Of a DNA stretch of 64,000 nt, positions 18,670 to 29,377 are shown in pieces. The position numbers and the translations under genes are program-made. The number at the start of each line of letters is the position of its first letter. Positions within the stretch are counted from its first letter, which is position 1. The DNA comes from Flavobacteriales bacterium (GTDB lineage Bacteria; Bacteroidota; Bacteroidia; Flavobacteriales; Flavobacteriaceae), in contig JAGXRF010000001.1 of assembly GCA_018335925.1 (NCBI GenBank), positions 78,734 to 142,733 on the forward strand, given 5' to 3'. A model generated the notes under the pieces. The model made no database searches. It worked only from the letters and a program-made list of their open reading frames with translations, and had not been told where the DNA came from.

Positions 18670-18966
18670 ATGTCAACATTAGAGCAATCAGCAAAAGGAA
18701 AAAAAGAAGGAGATATCCGTTATTTAACTCCTTTAAACATCGACACTAACAAACAAAAAAAATATTGTCGTTTTAAAAAATCCGGAATCAAGTATGTGGA
18801 TTATAAAGATCCAGATTTCTTGTTAAAGTTCGTAAACGAGCAAGGTAAAATTTTACCACGTCGTTTAACCGGTACTTCTTTGAAATACCAAAGAAAAGTA
18901 GCGGTAGCTATTAAAAGAGCGAGACACTTGGCTTTGATGCCTTATGTAGCGGATTTATTAAAATAA
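18670..18966 (+). CDS. rpsR: 30S ribosomal protein S18
   Basis: Ribosomal protein S18, 98 residues, partner of S6 on the small subunit. The core [49 protein letters not shown] is normal. The 20-residue N-terminal extension ([15 protein letters not shown]) is typical of this phylum. A lone Cys32 is present in KKYCRFKK. It lies in the middle of the operon, with 15 bases to rplI. Confidence 0.97.
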   Translation: MSTLEQSAKGKKEGDIRYLTPLNIDTNKQKKYCRFKKSGIKYVDYKDPDFLLKFVNEQGKILPRRLTGTSLKYQRKVAVAIKRARHLALMPYVADLLK

Positions 18967-18981
18967 TAAAGGACTTTAATT

Positions 18982-19422
18982 ATGGAATTGATTTTAAAAC
19001 AAGACGTTCAAAACTTAGGTTTTAAGGACGATATCGTAAAAGTAAAACCAGGATACGGAAGAAACTTCTTAATTCCACAAGGTTTTGCAGTTTTGGCTAC
19101 TCCTTCATCAAAGAAAGTGTTGGCTGAAAACTTAAAACAAAGAGCTCACAAAGAACAAAAAGCTGTAAATGATGCGAAAGCTGTTGCAGAACAAATCAAA
19201 CAATTAACCATCAAAATTTCTGCAAAAGCAGGTGGTGAAAAATTATTTGGTTCTATCAACAATGCAGATATCGTGGAGCAATTAGCTGCTAACGGAATTG
19301 ACATCGACAAAAAATTTGTTACTTGTAGTACTGTGAAAAGAGTTGGTAAATTTACTGCTTCTATTCGCTTACACAGAGAGGTAATTGTAGAATTGCCATT
19401 CGAAGTTGTAGCAGAAGTGTAA
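18982..19422 (+). CDS. rplI: 50S ribosomal protein L9
   Basis: Ribosomal protein L9, 146 residues, the elongated large-subunit protein at the base of the L1 stalk. It has the N-terminal rRNA-binding domain (MELILKQDVQNLGFKDDIVKVKPGYGRNFLIP, split over residues 1-32), the connecting helix and the C-terminal domain with GGEKLFGSINNADI. It is the last gene of the operon, ended by the hairpin at 19442-19477. Confidence 0.97.
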   Translation: MELILKQDVQNLGFKDDIVKVKPGYGRNFLIPQGFAVLATPSSKKVLAENLKQRAHKEQKAVNDAKAVAEQIKQLTIKISAKAGGEKLFGSINNADIVEQLAANGIDIDKKFVTCSTVKRVGKFTASIRLHREVIVELPFEVVAEV

Positions 19423-19441
19423 TATAACTTACTTAAAATAC

Positions 19442-19477
19442 AAAAACCTTCTTACCTTTGTGTAAGAAGGTTTTTTT
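19442..19477 (+). terminator. Terminator of the rpsF operon, abutting the next start codon
   Basis: A perfect 14-base inverted repeat (AAAAACCTTCTTAC / GTAAGAAGGTTTTT) with a CTTTGT loop runs into seven Ts. The T-run ends exactly at the ATG of the next gene (19478). Confidence 0.85.
19453..19460 (+). promoter_or_regulatory. -7 promoter box inside the terminator hairpin
   Basis: TACCTTTG matches TAnnTTTG exactly and lies across the left arm end and loop of the terminator at 19442-19477, 17 bases before the ATG at 19478. No clear -33 box is visible. If active, the mRNA of the downstream gene would start within the right arm and lack the hairpin. Confidence 0.4.
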
Positions 19478-20110
19478 ATGGCTTTATTTGTTAAGATATA
19501 TCCCGATAATCCCAACCCTAAAGAAATTCAAAGGGTAGTGGAAGTGCTTAAAAAAGGTGGTGTGATTATTTACCCAACCGATACCGTGTATGGTTTTGGT
19601 TGCGACATTACCAACTCAAAGGCATTGGAAAAAGTAGCCAAATTAAAAGGAATTAAGCTTGAAAAAGCTAATTTGTCTTTTATCTGTCACGACTTAAGTA
19701 ATATGTCGGACTATGTAAAGCAAATAGAAACTTCTACTTTTAAAATTCTAAAAAGTTTACTTCCTGGGCCATATACCTTTATTTTACCAGGCAACAACCA
19801 ATTGCCAAAAGAGTTTAAAAAGAAAAAAACAGTTGGTATTCGTGTTCCTGATAACAATATCATACGAGAAATTGTCAAAGTTTTAGGAAACCCAATTGTT
19901 TCTACTTCTATTCATGATGATGATGAAATTGTAGAATACTCCACCGATCCTGAATTAATTTTTGAAAAGTGGCAAAACCAAGTCGATTTAATTATTGATG
20001 GTGGATATGGTGACAATGTTCCATCTACCATTATCGATTTATCAGAACCTATTCCTGTAATTGTTAGAGAAGGAAAAGGCTCCACAGAAATGTTTACAAC
20101 TGATTGGTGA
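19478..20110 (+). CDS. Sua5/YciO/YrdC family protein, probable L-threonylcarbamoyladenylate synthase
   Basis: A 210-residue YrdC-fold protein. TsaC/Sua5 enzymes make threonylcarbamoyl-AMP from threonine, bicarbonate and ATP for the t6A modification of tRNAs. Hallmarks are GGVIIYPTDTVYGFGCD near residue 30, the KxR-like KGIKLEKANLSFICHDLS, LLPGPYTFILPG and TVGIRVPDN. The length lacks the Sua5 C-terminal domain and matches TsaC/YciO. The KLEK form is nearer YciO, so enzymatic equivalence to TsaC is probable but not certain. The ATG at 19478 lies directly after the upstream terminator T-run. Confidence 0.87.
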   Translation: MALFVKIYPDNPNPKEIQRVVEVLKKGGVIIYPTDTVYGFGCDITNSKALEKVAKLKGIKLEKANLSFICHDLSNMSDYVKQIETSTFKILKSLLPGPYTFILPGNNQLPKEFKKKKTVGIRVPDNNIIREIVKVLGNPIVSTSIHDDDEIVEYSTDPELIFEKWQNQVDLIIDGGYGDNVPSTIIDLSEPIPVIVREGKGSTEMFTTDW

Positions 20111-20178
20111 TTTCCTAAAGATAATAAACCAATTTTCTTTTTAAAATATGTACTTTCGTTTTCAATATTTTTAGTTTT

Positions 20179-21237
20179 ATGTCTGCCAACACTTTCGGAA
20201 AACTTTTTACATTAACTACTTTTGGTGAATCGCATGGTTCTGCCATTGGTGGTGTGATTGATGGTTGTCCACCTAATATTTCTTTAGATTTAGAGGAAAT
20301 CCAACGTCAATTAGATCGAAGAAAACCCGGACAGTCTAAAATTGTAACTCAAAGAAAAGAATCTGACAGCTTAGAGTTTTTATCCGGAATGGTGCATGGG
20401 GTTACTACGGGTGCTCCAATAGGATTTATTATTAGAAACGAAAATCAAAAAAGTAAGGATTACGATCATTTACAAGAGGCCTTTCGTCCAAATCATGCAG
20501 ATTTTACTTATCAAAAAAAGTATGGCATTAGAGATGTTTCCGGAGGAGGAAGAAGTTCTGCCAGAGAAACTGCTTGTAGAGTTGTGGCTGGAGCCATAGC
20601 ACAGCAAGTATTGAAAGATATTTCTATTCATGCATTTGTATCACAAGTTGGAACGATAGCTTTGGAAAAGCCTTACCAAGAATTAGACTTTGATCAAATT
20701 GAAGAAAATTTGGTTCGTTGTCCGGATATAGAAACGGCAATTAGAATGGAACAATACATCCAAGAGATTAAAAAACAAGGCGATACTGTTGGAGGAGTCA
20801 TTACCTGTGTGGTTAAAAATGTTCCGATTGGATTAGGGGAACCTATCTACCAAAAATTACATGCCCAATTAGCCAATGCCATAATGAGTATCAATGCCGT
20901 AAAAGGTTTTGAATATGGAGATGGATTTGCTTCGGCAGCAAAAAAAGGGAGTGAGCACAACGATTTATTTTTAGCAGATGGCACTACCAAAACCAATCAT
21001 TCTGGTGGCATTCAAGGTGGAATAAGTAATGGGATGGATATTTATTTTCGTGTTGCTTTTAAACCTGTTGCTACCATTTTACAAAAACAACCAAGCATCA
21101 ATCAATCGGGGGAAGAAATCATTTTAGAAGGCAAAGGTCGACATGATCCTTGCGTAGTTCCCAGAGCAGTACCAATTGTAGAAGCTATGACAGCCATGGT
21201 GTTGCTTGATGCGTATCTTTGGAATAAAATCTACTAA
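20179..21237 (+). CDS. aroC: Chorismate synthase
   Basis: AroC converts EPSP to chorismate, the last step of the shikimate pathway, using reduced FMN. The 352-residue product shows the three family signatures: [17 protein letters not shown] near residue 14, [19 protein letters not shown] near residue 122, and the C-terminal [18 protein letters not shown]. Length is typical. It lies between the YrdC-family gene and the symporter; no other aro genes are nearby, so the pathway is dispersed. Confidence 0.96.
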   Translation: MSANTFGKLFTLTTFGESHGSAIGGVIDGCPPNISLDLEEIQRQLDRRKPGQSKIVTQRKESDSLEFLSGMVHGVTTGAPIGFIIRNENQKSKDYDHLQEAFRPNHADFTYQKKYGIRDVSGGGRSSARETACRVVAGAIAQQVLKDISIHAFVSQVGTIALEKPYQELDFDQIEENLVRCPDIETAIRMEQYIQEIKKQGDTVGGVITCVVKNVPIGLGEPIYQKLHAQLANAIMSINAVKGFEYGDGFASAAKKGSEHNDLFLADGTTKTNHSGGIQGGISNGMDIYFRVAFKPVATILQKQPSINQSGEEIILEGKGRHDPCVVPRAVPIVEAMTAMVLLDAYLWNKIY

Positions 21238-21262
21238 ACAATAACATTATTTAATCAAATAC

Positions 21263-22537
21263 ATGAAAAAACTTTCGTTGCCAGCCCAAATCATTCTTGC
21301 CATGATTTTTGGTTTACTCATTGGTTTCTTATTTAAAAATTTAGAACTTAAATGGGTAGTAGCCGACTGGATTGCACCTTTTGGGAAGATATTTATCAAT
21401 TTGCTTAAAATGATAGCAGTTCCGTTAATTGTGGTTTCTATTATTGTTGGTTTGGCTGACTTGAAAGATATTGCAAAGGTTTCTGCTTTAGGGAAAAAGA
21501 CGATTGGGTTGTATTTATTAACTACCTTTTCTGCAGTAACTATTGGTTTGGTTTTGGCAAATGTGATTCAGCCAGGTAATTTTATCAAAGAAGAGTCAAG
21601 AGTTGCCCTTTTAGAAAGTTTTTCTAAAGATGCCAATCAGAAAATTGAATTAGCAGTTAAAACCAAAGAGAGTGGTCCATTACAGCCATTAGTAGATATT
21701 GTACCAGATAATTTTTTTGCAGCTTTAACCGATAATTCTAAAATGTTACAGGTAATTTTGTTTGTTATTTTAATTGGTATAGGAATTATTTCAGTAAAAG
21801 AAGATAAAGTAAAACCTGTAGTTGATTTTTTTAAAGGCTTGAACGAAATTATCATGAAAATTATTGATATCATCATGCTAGCAGCTCCCATAGGAGTTTT
21901 TGCTTTAATGGCTAGTTTGATGGTAGAAATCCCGGATTACTCCACCTTAAGTGCATTGCTAGTATATGCATTTACAGTAGTGTTAGGTTTGGCAATTTTG
22001 GTTTTTGGTTTCTATCCTTTGTTGATAAAAGTAATTGGAAAGACTTCACCGAAAAGAGTGTTTCAAAATATTTTACCAGCTCAATTATTGGCATTTAGCA
22101 CTAGTAGTAGTGCTGCAACTTTACCAGTTACCATGGAAAGGGTTGTAGAGCATGTTGGGGTAGATGAAGAAGTGGCAAGTTTTGTACTGCCGTTAGGAGC
22201 CACCGTAAACATGGATGGAACTAGTTTATACCAAGCAGTAGCAGCCATTTTTATTGCTCAAGCAATGGGATTGAGTTTAGATTTATCAACCCAATTGATG
22301 ATTATATTAACTGCAACTTTGGCTTCAATAGGCTCGGCTGCTGTGCCTAGTGCTGGAATGGTAATGTTGGTAATTGTTTTAGGTCAGGCTGGAATTCCGG
22401 AAGCTGGTTTGGCTTTGATTTTTGCTATTGACCGTCCGTTAGATATGTGTAGAACAGTGGTAAATGTTACTAGCGATGCTACAGTTGCCACAATCATTGC
22501 AAGCACCGAAGGTAAATTGCATGATGTTAACAGATAA
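21263..22537 (+). CDS. Dicarboxylate/amino acid:cation symporter (DAACS family)
   Basis: A 424-residue secondary transporter of the GltP/DctA family, which imports glutamate, aspartate or C4-dicarboxylates with H+ or Na+. It has about eight membrane helices, the serine-rich re-entrant loop STSSSAATLPVTMERV near residue 280, and the substrate and cation motif NMDGTSLYQAVAAIFIAQ. The AIDRPLDMCRTVVNVTSDA helix lies near the end. The substrate cannot be fixed from sequence. It ends at a strong terminator shared with the convergent oxidative-stress genes. Confidence 0.93.
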   Translation: MKKLSLPAQIILAMIFGLLIGFLFKNLELKWVVADWIAPFGKIFINLLKMIAVPLIVVSIIVGLADLKDIAKVSALGKKTIGLYLLTTFSAVTIGLVLANVIQPGNFIKEESRVALLESFSKDANQKIELAVKTKESGPLQPLVDIVPDNFFAALTDNSKMLQVILFVILIGIGIISVKEDKVKPVVDFFKGLNEIIMKIIDIIMLAAPIGVFALMASLMVEIPDYSTLSALLVYAFTVVLGLAILVFGFYPLLIKVIGKTSPKRVFQNILPAQLLAFSTSSSAATLPVTMERVVEHVGVDEEVASFVLPLGATVNMDGTSLYQAVAAIFIAQAMGLSLDLSTQLMIILTATLASIGSAAVPSAGMVMLVIVLGQAGIPEAGLALIFAIDRPLDMCRTVVNVTSDATVATIIASTEGKLHDVNR

Positions 22538-22572
22538 AAAAAAGTCTGAATAGCATTTACTCAGACTTTTTT
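22538..22572. terminator. Bidirectional terminator between symporter and DUF6952 gene
   Basis: A perfect 12-base inverted repeat (AAAAAAGTCTGA / TCAGACTTTTTT) with an 11-base loop has T-runs on both strands. It lies between two convergent genes and can serve both. Confidence 0.85.
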
Positions 22573-22591
22573 AAACTATAATTAAAAAAAA

Positions 22592-22852
22592 TTAGTTTTT
22601 ATCAATAGCACCTAAAACTCTTTGCATAAATTCGTTTAGGGCTGTTTTTTGGTCTTTGCCTTCTTTTATTAATTTTTGGACTTCTAATGCACCATACATG
22701 TTGGAGATTAATTCACCAATTACGTCTAATTCTTCGTCTTTTAATGAAGGTACTTCGATCAAATTTTCTAAAACTTCCAAAGTCTCAATAATGTAGTCCT
22801 GGTCGTTTTCTTCCATAAATTTGGTCAATTGTTTAATTACCGGTAGTTTCAT
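22592..22852 (-). CDS. DUF6952 family small protein
   Basis: An 86-residue, acidic, all-helical protein without cysteine or membrane segments. It resembles the short flavobacterial proteins labelled DUF6952, commonly encoded next to thioredoxin and peroxiredoxin genes. It follows the thioredoxin gene by two bases, so the two are surely co-transcribed. A role in peroxide defence or as a thioredoxin accessory is inference from position only. Confidence 0.8.
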   Translation of the reverse strand: MKLPVIKQLTKFMEENDQDYIIETLEVLENLIEVPSLKDEELDVIGELISNMYGALEVQKLIKEGKDQKTALNEFMQRVLGAIDKN

Positions 22853-22854
22853 AA

Positions 22855-23166
22855 TTACGCAATTACTTCTTGAACCAATTCTCGCAAAACTTCTGCTTTG
22901 TTGGTTTGCGTTTGGTTAACCAATACTCCATTTTTAAAGGTTGCAAAAGTTGGTAGGTTATCAACTTTCGCAAATTTTCTAGATTCTGGAAATCTTTCTG
23001 CATCTACCAAAACAAATGGAATGGCTTCATTTTGGTTTGCCAGCATTTTGAATTTTGGCTTCATGATTTTGCAATTACCACACCAAGATGCAGAATACTG
23101 AACTACCACTTTGTCATTTTGTTGTAACAACTCTTGTAAGTTGTCTTGTTCTATTTCTACAAACAT
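22855..23166 (-). CDS. Thioredoxin family protein
   Basis: A 103-residue cytoplasmic thioredoxin-fold protein. The active site reads WCGNC (residues 28-32, in YSASWCGNCKIMKPKF) rather than WCGPC, and the cis-proline region is NLPTFATFKNG. There is no signal peptide. Its position between a peroxiredoxin gene and the DUF6952 gene suggests it reduces that peroxiredoxin, but this is inferred. The WCGNC change would alter its redox potential relative to TrxA. Confidence 0.93.
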   Translation of the reverse strand: MFVEIEQDNLQELLQQNDKVVVQYSASWCGNCKIMKPKFKMLANQNEAIPFVLVDAERFPESRKFAKVDNLPTFATFKNGVLVNQTQTNKAEVLRELVQEVIA

Positions 23167-23186
23167 GTTGAAAATTTTAAAATAAA

Positions 23187-23228
23187 TCCGGAAAGAGACA
23201 TAGGTCAGACATCATAGCTCTTCCCGGA
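23187..23228 (-). other. Hairpin between peroxiredoxin and thioredoxin genes
   Basis: An 11-base inverted repeat (10 paired) with a 20-base loop; on the minus strand it is followed by GGATTTATTTT. It may be a partial terminator that lowers thioredoxin expression relative to peroxiredoxin, or an mRNA processing or stability site. Confidence 0.5.
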
Positions 23229-23247
23229 AATTCAGGTTAATATTTTT

Positions 23248-23883
23248 TTAGTTTTGACTTAAGTAAGCTGCAGTGCTTAATCTGTCAGCAGTCATCGCTT
23301 CTTTTCCTTCTTCCCAGTTTGCAGGACAAACTTCTCCTTTGGTTTGTACGTGGGTATAGGCATCAATTAAACGCAAATATTCGTTTACGTTTCTTCCTAG
23401 TGGCATATCGTTCACACTTTCATGGAAAATTTTTCCTTCTTCATCAATCAAGTAAGTTGCTCTAAAGGTTACATTGCTACCAGATAACAATACCTCATCA
23501 ACTTCTTCATTATATTCCTCCTCAATATCTAAAATCCCTAATAAACTAGATAAGTTACGAGTAGTATCAGCAATTAATGGATAAGTTACCCCTTCAATTC
23601 CTCCATCTTTTTTGGAAGTATTTAACCATGCAAAGTGAACTTCATTAGTATCGCAAGAAGCTCCAATTACTTTGGTATTTCTTTTTTCGAATTCTTCTAA
23701 TGCATTTTGAAATGCGTGTAACTCAGTAGGGCATACAAAAGTGAAGTCTTTTGGATACCAAAACAACAATACTTTTTGGTTGTTTTTGGTGGCTTCTTCA
23801 AAAACGTTGATTTTTAAGTTATCTCCTAAAAAAGAGATGGCATCTACTGATAAGTTTGGGAATTTTTTACCTACTAATGACAT
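23248..23883 (-). CDS. Peroxiredoxin, AhpC/TSA family (2-Cys)
   Basis: A 211-residue peroxidase that reduces hydrogen peroxide and organic peroxides. The peroxidatic cysteine lies in DFTFVCPTE near residue 51 and the resolving cysteine in GEVCPANW near residue 186, so it is a typical 2-Cys enzyme. The SLVGKKFPNL opening and the RATYLIDEEGKIFH strand fit AhpC. It leads the peroxiredoxin-thioredoxin-DUF6952 unit and has a -7 box upstream. katG is the next gene on the same strand, so this segment is devoted to peroxide defence. Confidence 0.94.
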   Translation of the reverse strand: MSLVGKKFPNLSVDAISFLGDNLKINVFEEATKNNQKVLLFWYPKDFTFVCPTELHAFQNALEEFEKRNTKVIGASCDTNEVHFAWLNTSKKDGGIEGVTYPLIADTTRNLSSLLGILDIEEEYNEEVDEVLLSGSNVTFRATYLIDEEGKIFHESVNDMPLGRNVNEYLRLIDAYTHVQTKGEVCPANWEEGKEAMTADRLSTAAYLSQN

Positions 23884-23918
23884 GATGTTTCTGTTTTTAA
23901 ATTATTTTCATTTGATTG

Positions 23919-23926
23919 CAAAATTA
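23919..23926 (-). promoter_or_regulatory. -7 promoter box for the peroxiredoxin gene
   Basis: On the minus strand TAATTTTG matches TAnnTTTG exactly, 35 bases before the ATG. A -33 element is not clear at the usual distance. Confidence 0.4.
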
Positions 23927-24070
23927 ACAAAAAATAATTCAAACATAAAGGTGATTTATGGATAGTTATTATGAAATCATCAACAAATCTGATGATTGTA
24001 TATTATTCATTTTTTTGTGTTTTAAATTTTATAATGTGTTTTTTTAGGAAAAATTTATTGTGTATTTCAT

Positions 24071-24094
24071 AAAAAAACCACCCGAAGGTGGTTT
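24071..24094 (-). terminator. Rho-independent terminator of katG
   Basis: An 8-base perfect stem (AAACCACC / GGTGGTTT) has a TTCG tetraloop and seven Ts on the minus strand, 22 bases after the katG stop. Confidence 0.85.
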
Positions 24095-24115
24095 ATATTT
24101 TAAATTGAAAATTGA

Positions 24116-26329
<2,214 letters not shown>

Positions 26330-26334
26330 TTATC

Positions 26335-26342
26335 CAAATTTA
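26335..26342 (-). promoter_or_regulatory. -7 promoter box for katG
   Basis: TAAATTTG on the minus strand matches TAnnTTTG. It overlaps an imperfect dyad (TTGGA-ATTA-TCCAA, 26325-26338) that could be a regulator site. The -33 element is not clear. Confidence 0.4.
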
Positions 26343-26415
26343 AACCATTAAATTTAGTAAAAACAGAATCAAAATCCTATTTGTTTATCAAAGTATAAAG
26401 AAAATTAATAAAGAA

Positions 26416-27189
26416 TTACAAAATCCCCAAAGCCAGTAGAAACGAAAGAAGCATCAGCATCCATGCAATGCCATGTTTAAGCGTAGATAAAGTAACTTTT
26501 TTTAACCAATAGTTCCCCAACCAAGAGCCTAAAATTCCGGAGATAATAGCCGTTAATAAAAGTATTTGATAAGCTTGCCAATCAATTTTTTGAATTTGTT
26601 GGCTATATATGCCTAAACGAGTAAAATCTACCAAGGTAGAAATCACTACAGTGGTTCCAACAAACAACTCCTTACTTAAACCACTTTTAATTAAAAAAGC
26701 ACTTCTAAAAGCTCCTTGGTTTCCGGATAATCCTCCAAAAAAACCACTTAAAATTCCACCTATAGGCATCCATTTTTTTGGAAATGCAAGCGATTGGAAT
26801 TTGGGAATTATATCTAAGGAAGCAAAAATTAAGAGCAACAAACCAATGATTAGTTTGATAGGAGTAATTTCAAAACTTTTTCCAAACATTTCGTAGGTAT
26901 GCAATATAGGTAAATCAGACCACTGCAATAACAACCAAGAGCCTATCATTGCTGCTATTATTGCTGGTACTCCAAAATTTAGGATGATATTAATAGAAGC
27001 TTTTTTACCAACCAAAGCCCATTTGAATAAGTTATTAAAAAGATGCACAACAGCTGTTAATCCAATAGCGATATCTACAGGAAAGAATAACATCATAAAA
27101 GGGGTTAACAATGTCCCCAAACCAAACCCTGAAAAGAAAGTCAGCAAACAAATAATAAATGTAACAATGCTAATTACTAGAACTTCCAT
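26416..27189 (-). CDS. TauE/SafE family sulfite or anion exporter-like membrane protein
   Basis: A 257-residue protein with eight predicted membrane helices in two repeated halves. It carries GFGLGTLLTPFMMLFFPVDIAIGLTAVVH in pieces near residues 22-50 and the second-half GGILSGFFGGLSGNQGAFRSAFL near residue 143, both typical of TauE/SafE (PF01925). Members export sulfite, sulfoacetate or other organosulfur anions; the substrate here is unknown. Its first 20 bases overlap the end of the DoxX gene, so the two are translationally coupled. Confidence 0.88.
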   Translation of the reverse strand: MEVLVISIVTFIICLLTFFSGFGLGTLLTPFMMLFFPVDIAIGLTAVVHLFNNLFKWALVGKKASINIILNFGVPAIIAAMIGSWLLLQWSDLPILHTYEMFGKSFEITPIKLIIGLLLLIFASLDIIPKFQSLAFPKKWMPIGGILSGFFGGLSGNQGAFRSAFLIKSGLSKELFVGTTVVISTLVDFTRLGIYSQQIQKIDWQAYQILLLTAIISGILGSWLGNYWLKKVTLSTLKHGIAWMLMLLSFLLALGIL

Positions 27190-27619
27190 CTTGAATTTTT
27201 TTATGAAAATACCAATCTAATGACCATAAACCACTACCATTTATAAGGAGAAATACGCTTCCTAAAGTCATGGCCCAATCAGTTCTACTTCCGTGAAGCA
27301 TTGCCCAAAAGCCTTCTTGTAAAAATACCGTTGACTTTGTTGATGTTATAGCAACCATCATAATGATTAATAATGGGATGCTTGCCAATCTTGTTAAAAA
27401 ACCAAGAATAATGAATAGTCCACAAACAACTTCAAAACTACCAACAAAAAAACCAAGAAATTCAGGTTCCGGTAAACTTATTTTTTCAAATCGGCCAGCC
27501 CCCCTGATATCAGGAAATAAAAATTTTTGAATTCCTTCTGATAAAAAAACCATCCCAACCATCAATCTAATTAAAACCAGACTTTTAGAAGGTGAGGTAT
27601 CAAATAACAACTTTTTCAT
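27170..27619 (-). CDS. DoxX family membrane protein
   Basis: A 149-residue protein with four membrane segments and the DoxX pattern: LVLIRLMVGMVFLSEGIQKFLFP near residue 15, GRFEKISLPEPEFLGFFVGSFEVVCGLFIILGFLTRLAS in the centre. Some relatives are subunits of thiosulfate:quinone oxidoreductase or part of oxidoreductase complexes; most are uncharacterised. Overlap with the TauE/SafE gene suggests a common role, perhaps with sulfur anions, but this is inference from position. Confidence 0.88.
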   Translation of the reverse strand: MKKLLFDTSPSKSLVLIRLMVGMVFLSEGIQKFLFPDIRGAGRFEKISLPEPEFLGFFVGSFEVVCGLFIILGFLTRLASIPLLIIMMVAITSTKSTVFLQEGFWAMLHGSRTDWAMTLGSVFLLINGSGLWSLDWYFHKKIQDGSSSN

Positions 27620-27696
27620 TCAACTAAATTAATGAAAAATGAAAAACCATTAGGTATTAACAAGTGATTTAACGGAAGTTTAAATGTTTCTAAATA

Positions 27697-29175
27697 TTAT
27701 TTTAAACTTTTAATTTTTATTCTTAGTGCTGCAAATAGTAGAGTTACAAACGGACTCAAATAATTGAAAAAGGCGTAAGGTAAATACGCCATGGTATCCA
27801 CATTCAAAACTCCTGCTTGGTAGGCACCGCAAGTGTTCCAAGGAATTAATACGGATGTTACCGTTCCGGAATCTTCTAAAGTTCGAGATAAATTTTCAGG
27901 TGCTAAATTTTGATCTTCATAGGCTTTGGCAAACATTTTTCCAGGAACTACTATAGCCAAATACTGGTCGGAAGCAGTTATGTTTAAGGCCAAACAACTA
28001 GCTACGGTACTAGCAAACAATCCAAAAGCAGTGTGAAATAATTTTAATAAAGCTGCTGTAATCGTTGCCAATGCACCAATAGCTTCCATAATCCCTCCAA
28101 AAACCATGGCACATAATATCAAGAAAATAGTTCCTAACATGCCACTCATTCCTTTGGCTGTAAATAAATCAGCTAAAATCTCATTTTCGGTTGCAATTTT
28201 GGTTTGTACGGTAATGGCTTTCATCACCCCTCTGTATGCTTCAATAAAGTTTAACTCCGAAACACCAGCCACTTGTGCAACAATTTGCGGTTGGAAAATA
28301 AGTGCAAAAACAGCCCCCAACAAGGTACCAATTAACAAAGCAATTAATGGTTCTGTTTTTCTTACAATCATAAATATTACCAATAAAGGCACTACAAATA
28401 AAATTGGAGTAATATGAAATTTTTGTGAGATATCTGACAAAGTTTGGGCAGCATTACTTGTACCATTGGTGTTAAGTTGTAAACCAATGATAAAAAATAA
28501 AATGATGGTAATTACAATAGTTGGAACTGTAGTAATGGTCATGTAACGAATGTGGGTAAACAAATCGGTTCCTGCCATAGCAGGTGCCAAGTTGGTAGTA
28601 TCGGATAAAGGGGAAAGTTTATCTCCAAAATAAGCTCCAGATATTACTGCACCAGCCACCATCCCTAAAGGAATTTGTAGTGTATTTCCAATTCCTATCA
28701 ATGCAATACCTACCGTTGCAGAGGTGGTCCAAGAACTTCCGGTGGCAATAGAAATCAATGCACAAATTACCACACATGCCGGTAAAAAAATAGTTGGATT
28801 CAAAATATCTAACCCATAATATACCATGGCAGGAATGATGCCACTTATCAACCATGTTCCTGATAATGCTCCTACAAACAACAAAATTAACAAAGCACCT
28901 GAGGTAGACTTGATATTTTTACCTACTTCCTCCATCATAGCAGCATAAGTAACTTTATTGCGAAATCCAACGATGGCTGCAACTGCTCCAGATAGAATTA
29001 AAATAAATTGGTTGGTTCCTGATAAAGCATCGTCTCCAAACCCTTTTACCACATTAAAACTCAACATGGCTACCAAAAAGAAAACCGGAATTAAAGCTTC
29101 CCAAATACCTAACATTTGGTTTTCAATAATTGGTTCTTCAGTAGGGTCGGAAGGGTGTATATCTTGACTTTTCAT
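27697..29175 (-). CDS. Na+/H+ antiporter NhaC family protein
   Basis: A 492-residue transporter with 11-12 membrane helices. NhaC-type signatures are seen: SIATGSSWTTSATVGIALIGIG near residue 140, ISGAYFGDKLSPLSDTTNLAPA near residue 178, and SDQYLAIVVPGKMF and LIPWNTCGAYQ in the C-terminal part. NhaC antiporters exchange cytoplasmic Na+ for H+. Relatives exchange malate, lactate or arginine/ornithine, so the cargo is not certain. It is a stand-alone gene, divergent from parE. Confidence 0.9.
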   Translation of the reverse strand: MKSQDIHPSDPTEEPIIENQMLGIWEALIPVFFLVAMLSFNVVKGFGDDALSGTNQFILILSGAVAAIVGFRNKVTYAAMMEEVGKNIKSTSGALLILLFVGALSGTWLISGIIPAMVYYGLDILNPTIFLPACVVICALISIATGSSWTTSATVGIALIGIGNTLQIPLGMVAGAVISGAYFGDKLSPLSDTTNLAPAMAGTDLFTHIRYMTITTVPTIVITIILFFIIGLQLNTNGTSNAAQTLSDISQKFHITPILFVVPLLVIFMIVRKTEPLIALLIGTLLGAVFALIFQPQIVAQVAGVSELNFIEAYRGVMKAITVQTKIATENEILADLFTAKGMSGMLGTIFLILCAMVFGGIMEAIGALATITAALLKLFHTAFGLFASTVASCLALNITASDQYLAIVVPGKMFAKAYEDQNLAPENLSRTLEDSGTVTSVLIPWNTCGAYQAGVLNVDTMAYLPYAFFNYLSPFVTLLFAALRIKIKSLK

Positions 29176-29328
29176 AAGTTTATTTCAATTGAAACCGCAA
29201 TTTATAACTATTTTTATTTTTTTGAATCCCTAATCTTATAAAATAACGTTTTGTGAAATTTTTGGTTTTGCAAAATAGTCCTGTTAATATCTCCAGCAAT
29301 TCCTTTTGAAAAGTTTCTAAACAACTTA

Positions 29329-29359
29329 TTGCAATTACTTGTGTTTTCTACTATATTAG
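29329..29359 (+). promoter_or_regulatory. Probable promoter of parE
   Basis: TTG at 29329-29331 and TATATTAG at 29352-29359 (near TAnnTTTG) are 20 bases apart, and the box ends 18 bases before the parE ATG. The -7 element has one mismatch. Confidence 0.4.
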
Positions 29360-29377
29360 CCAAAATTACCCAAAAAT

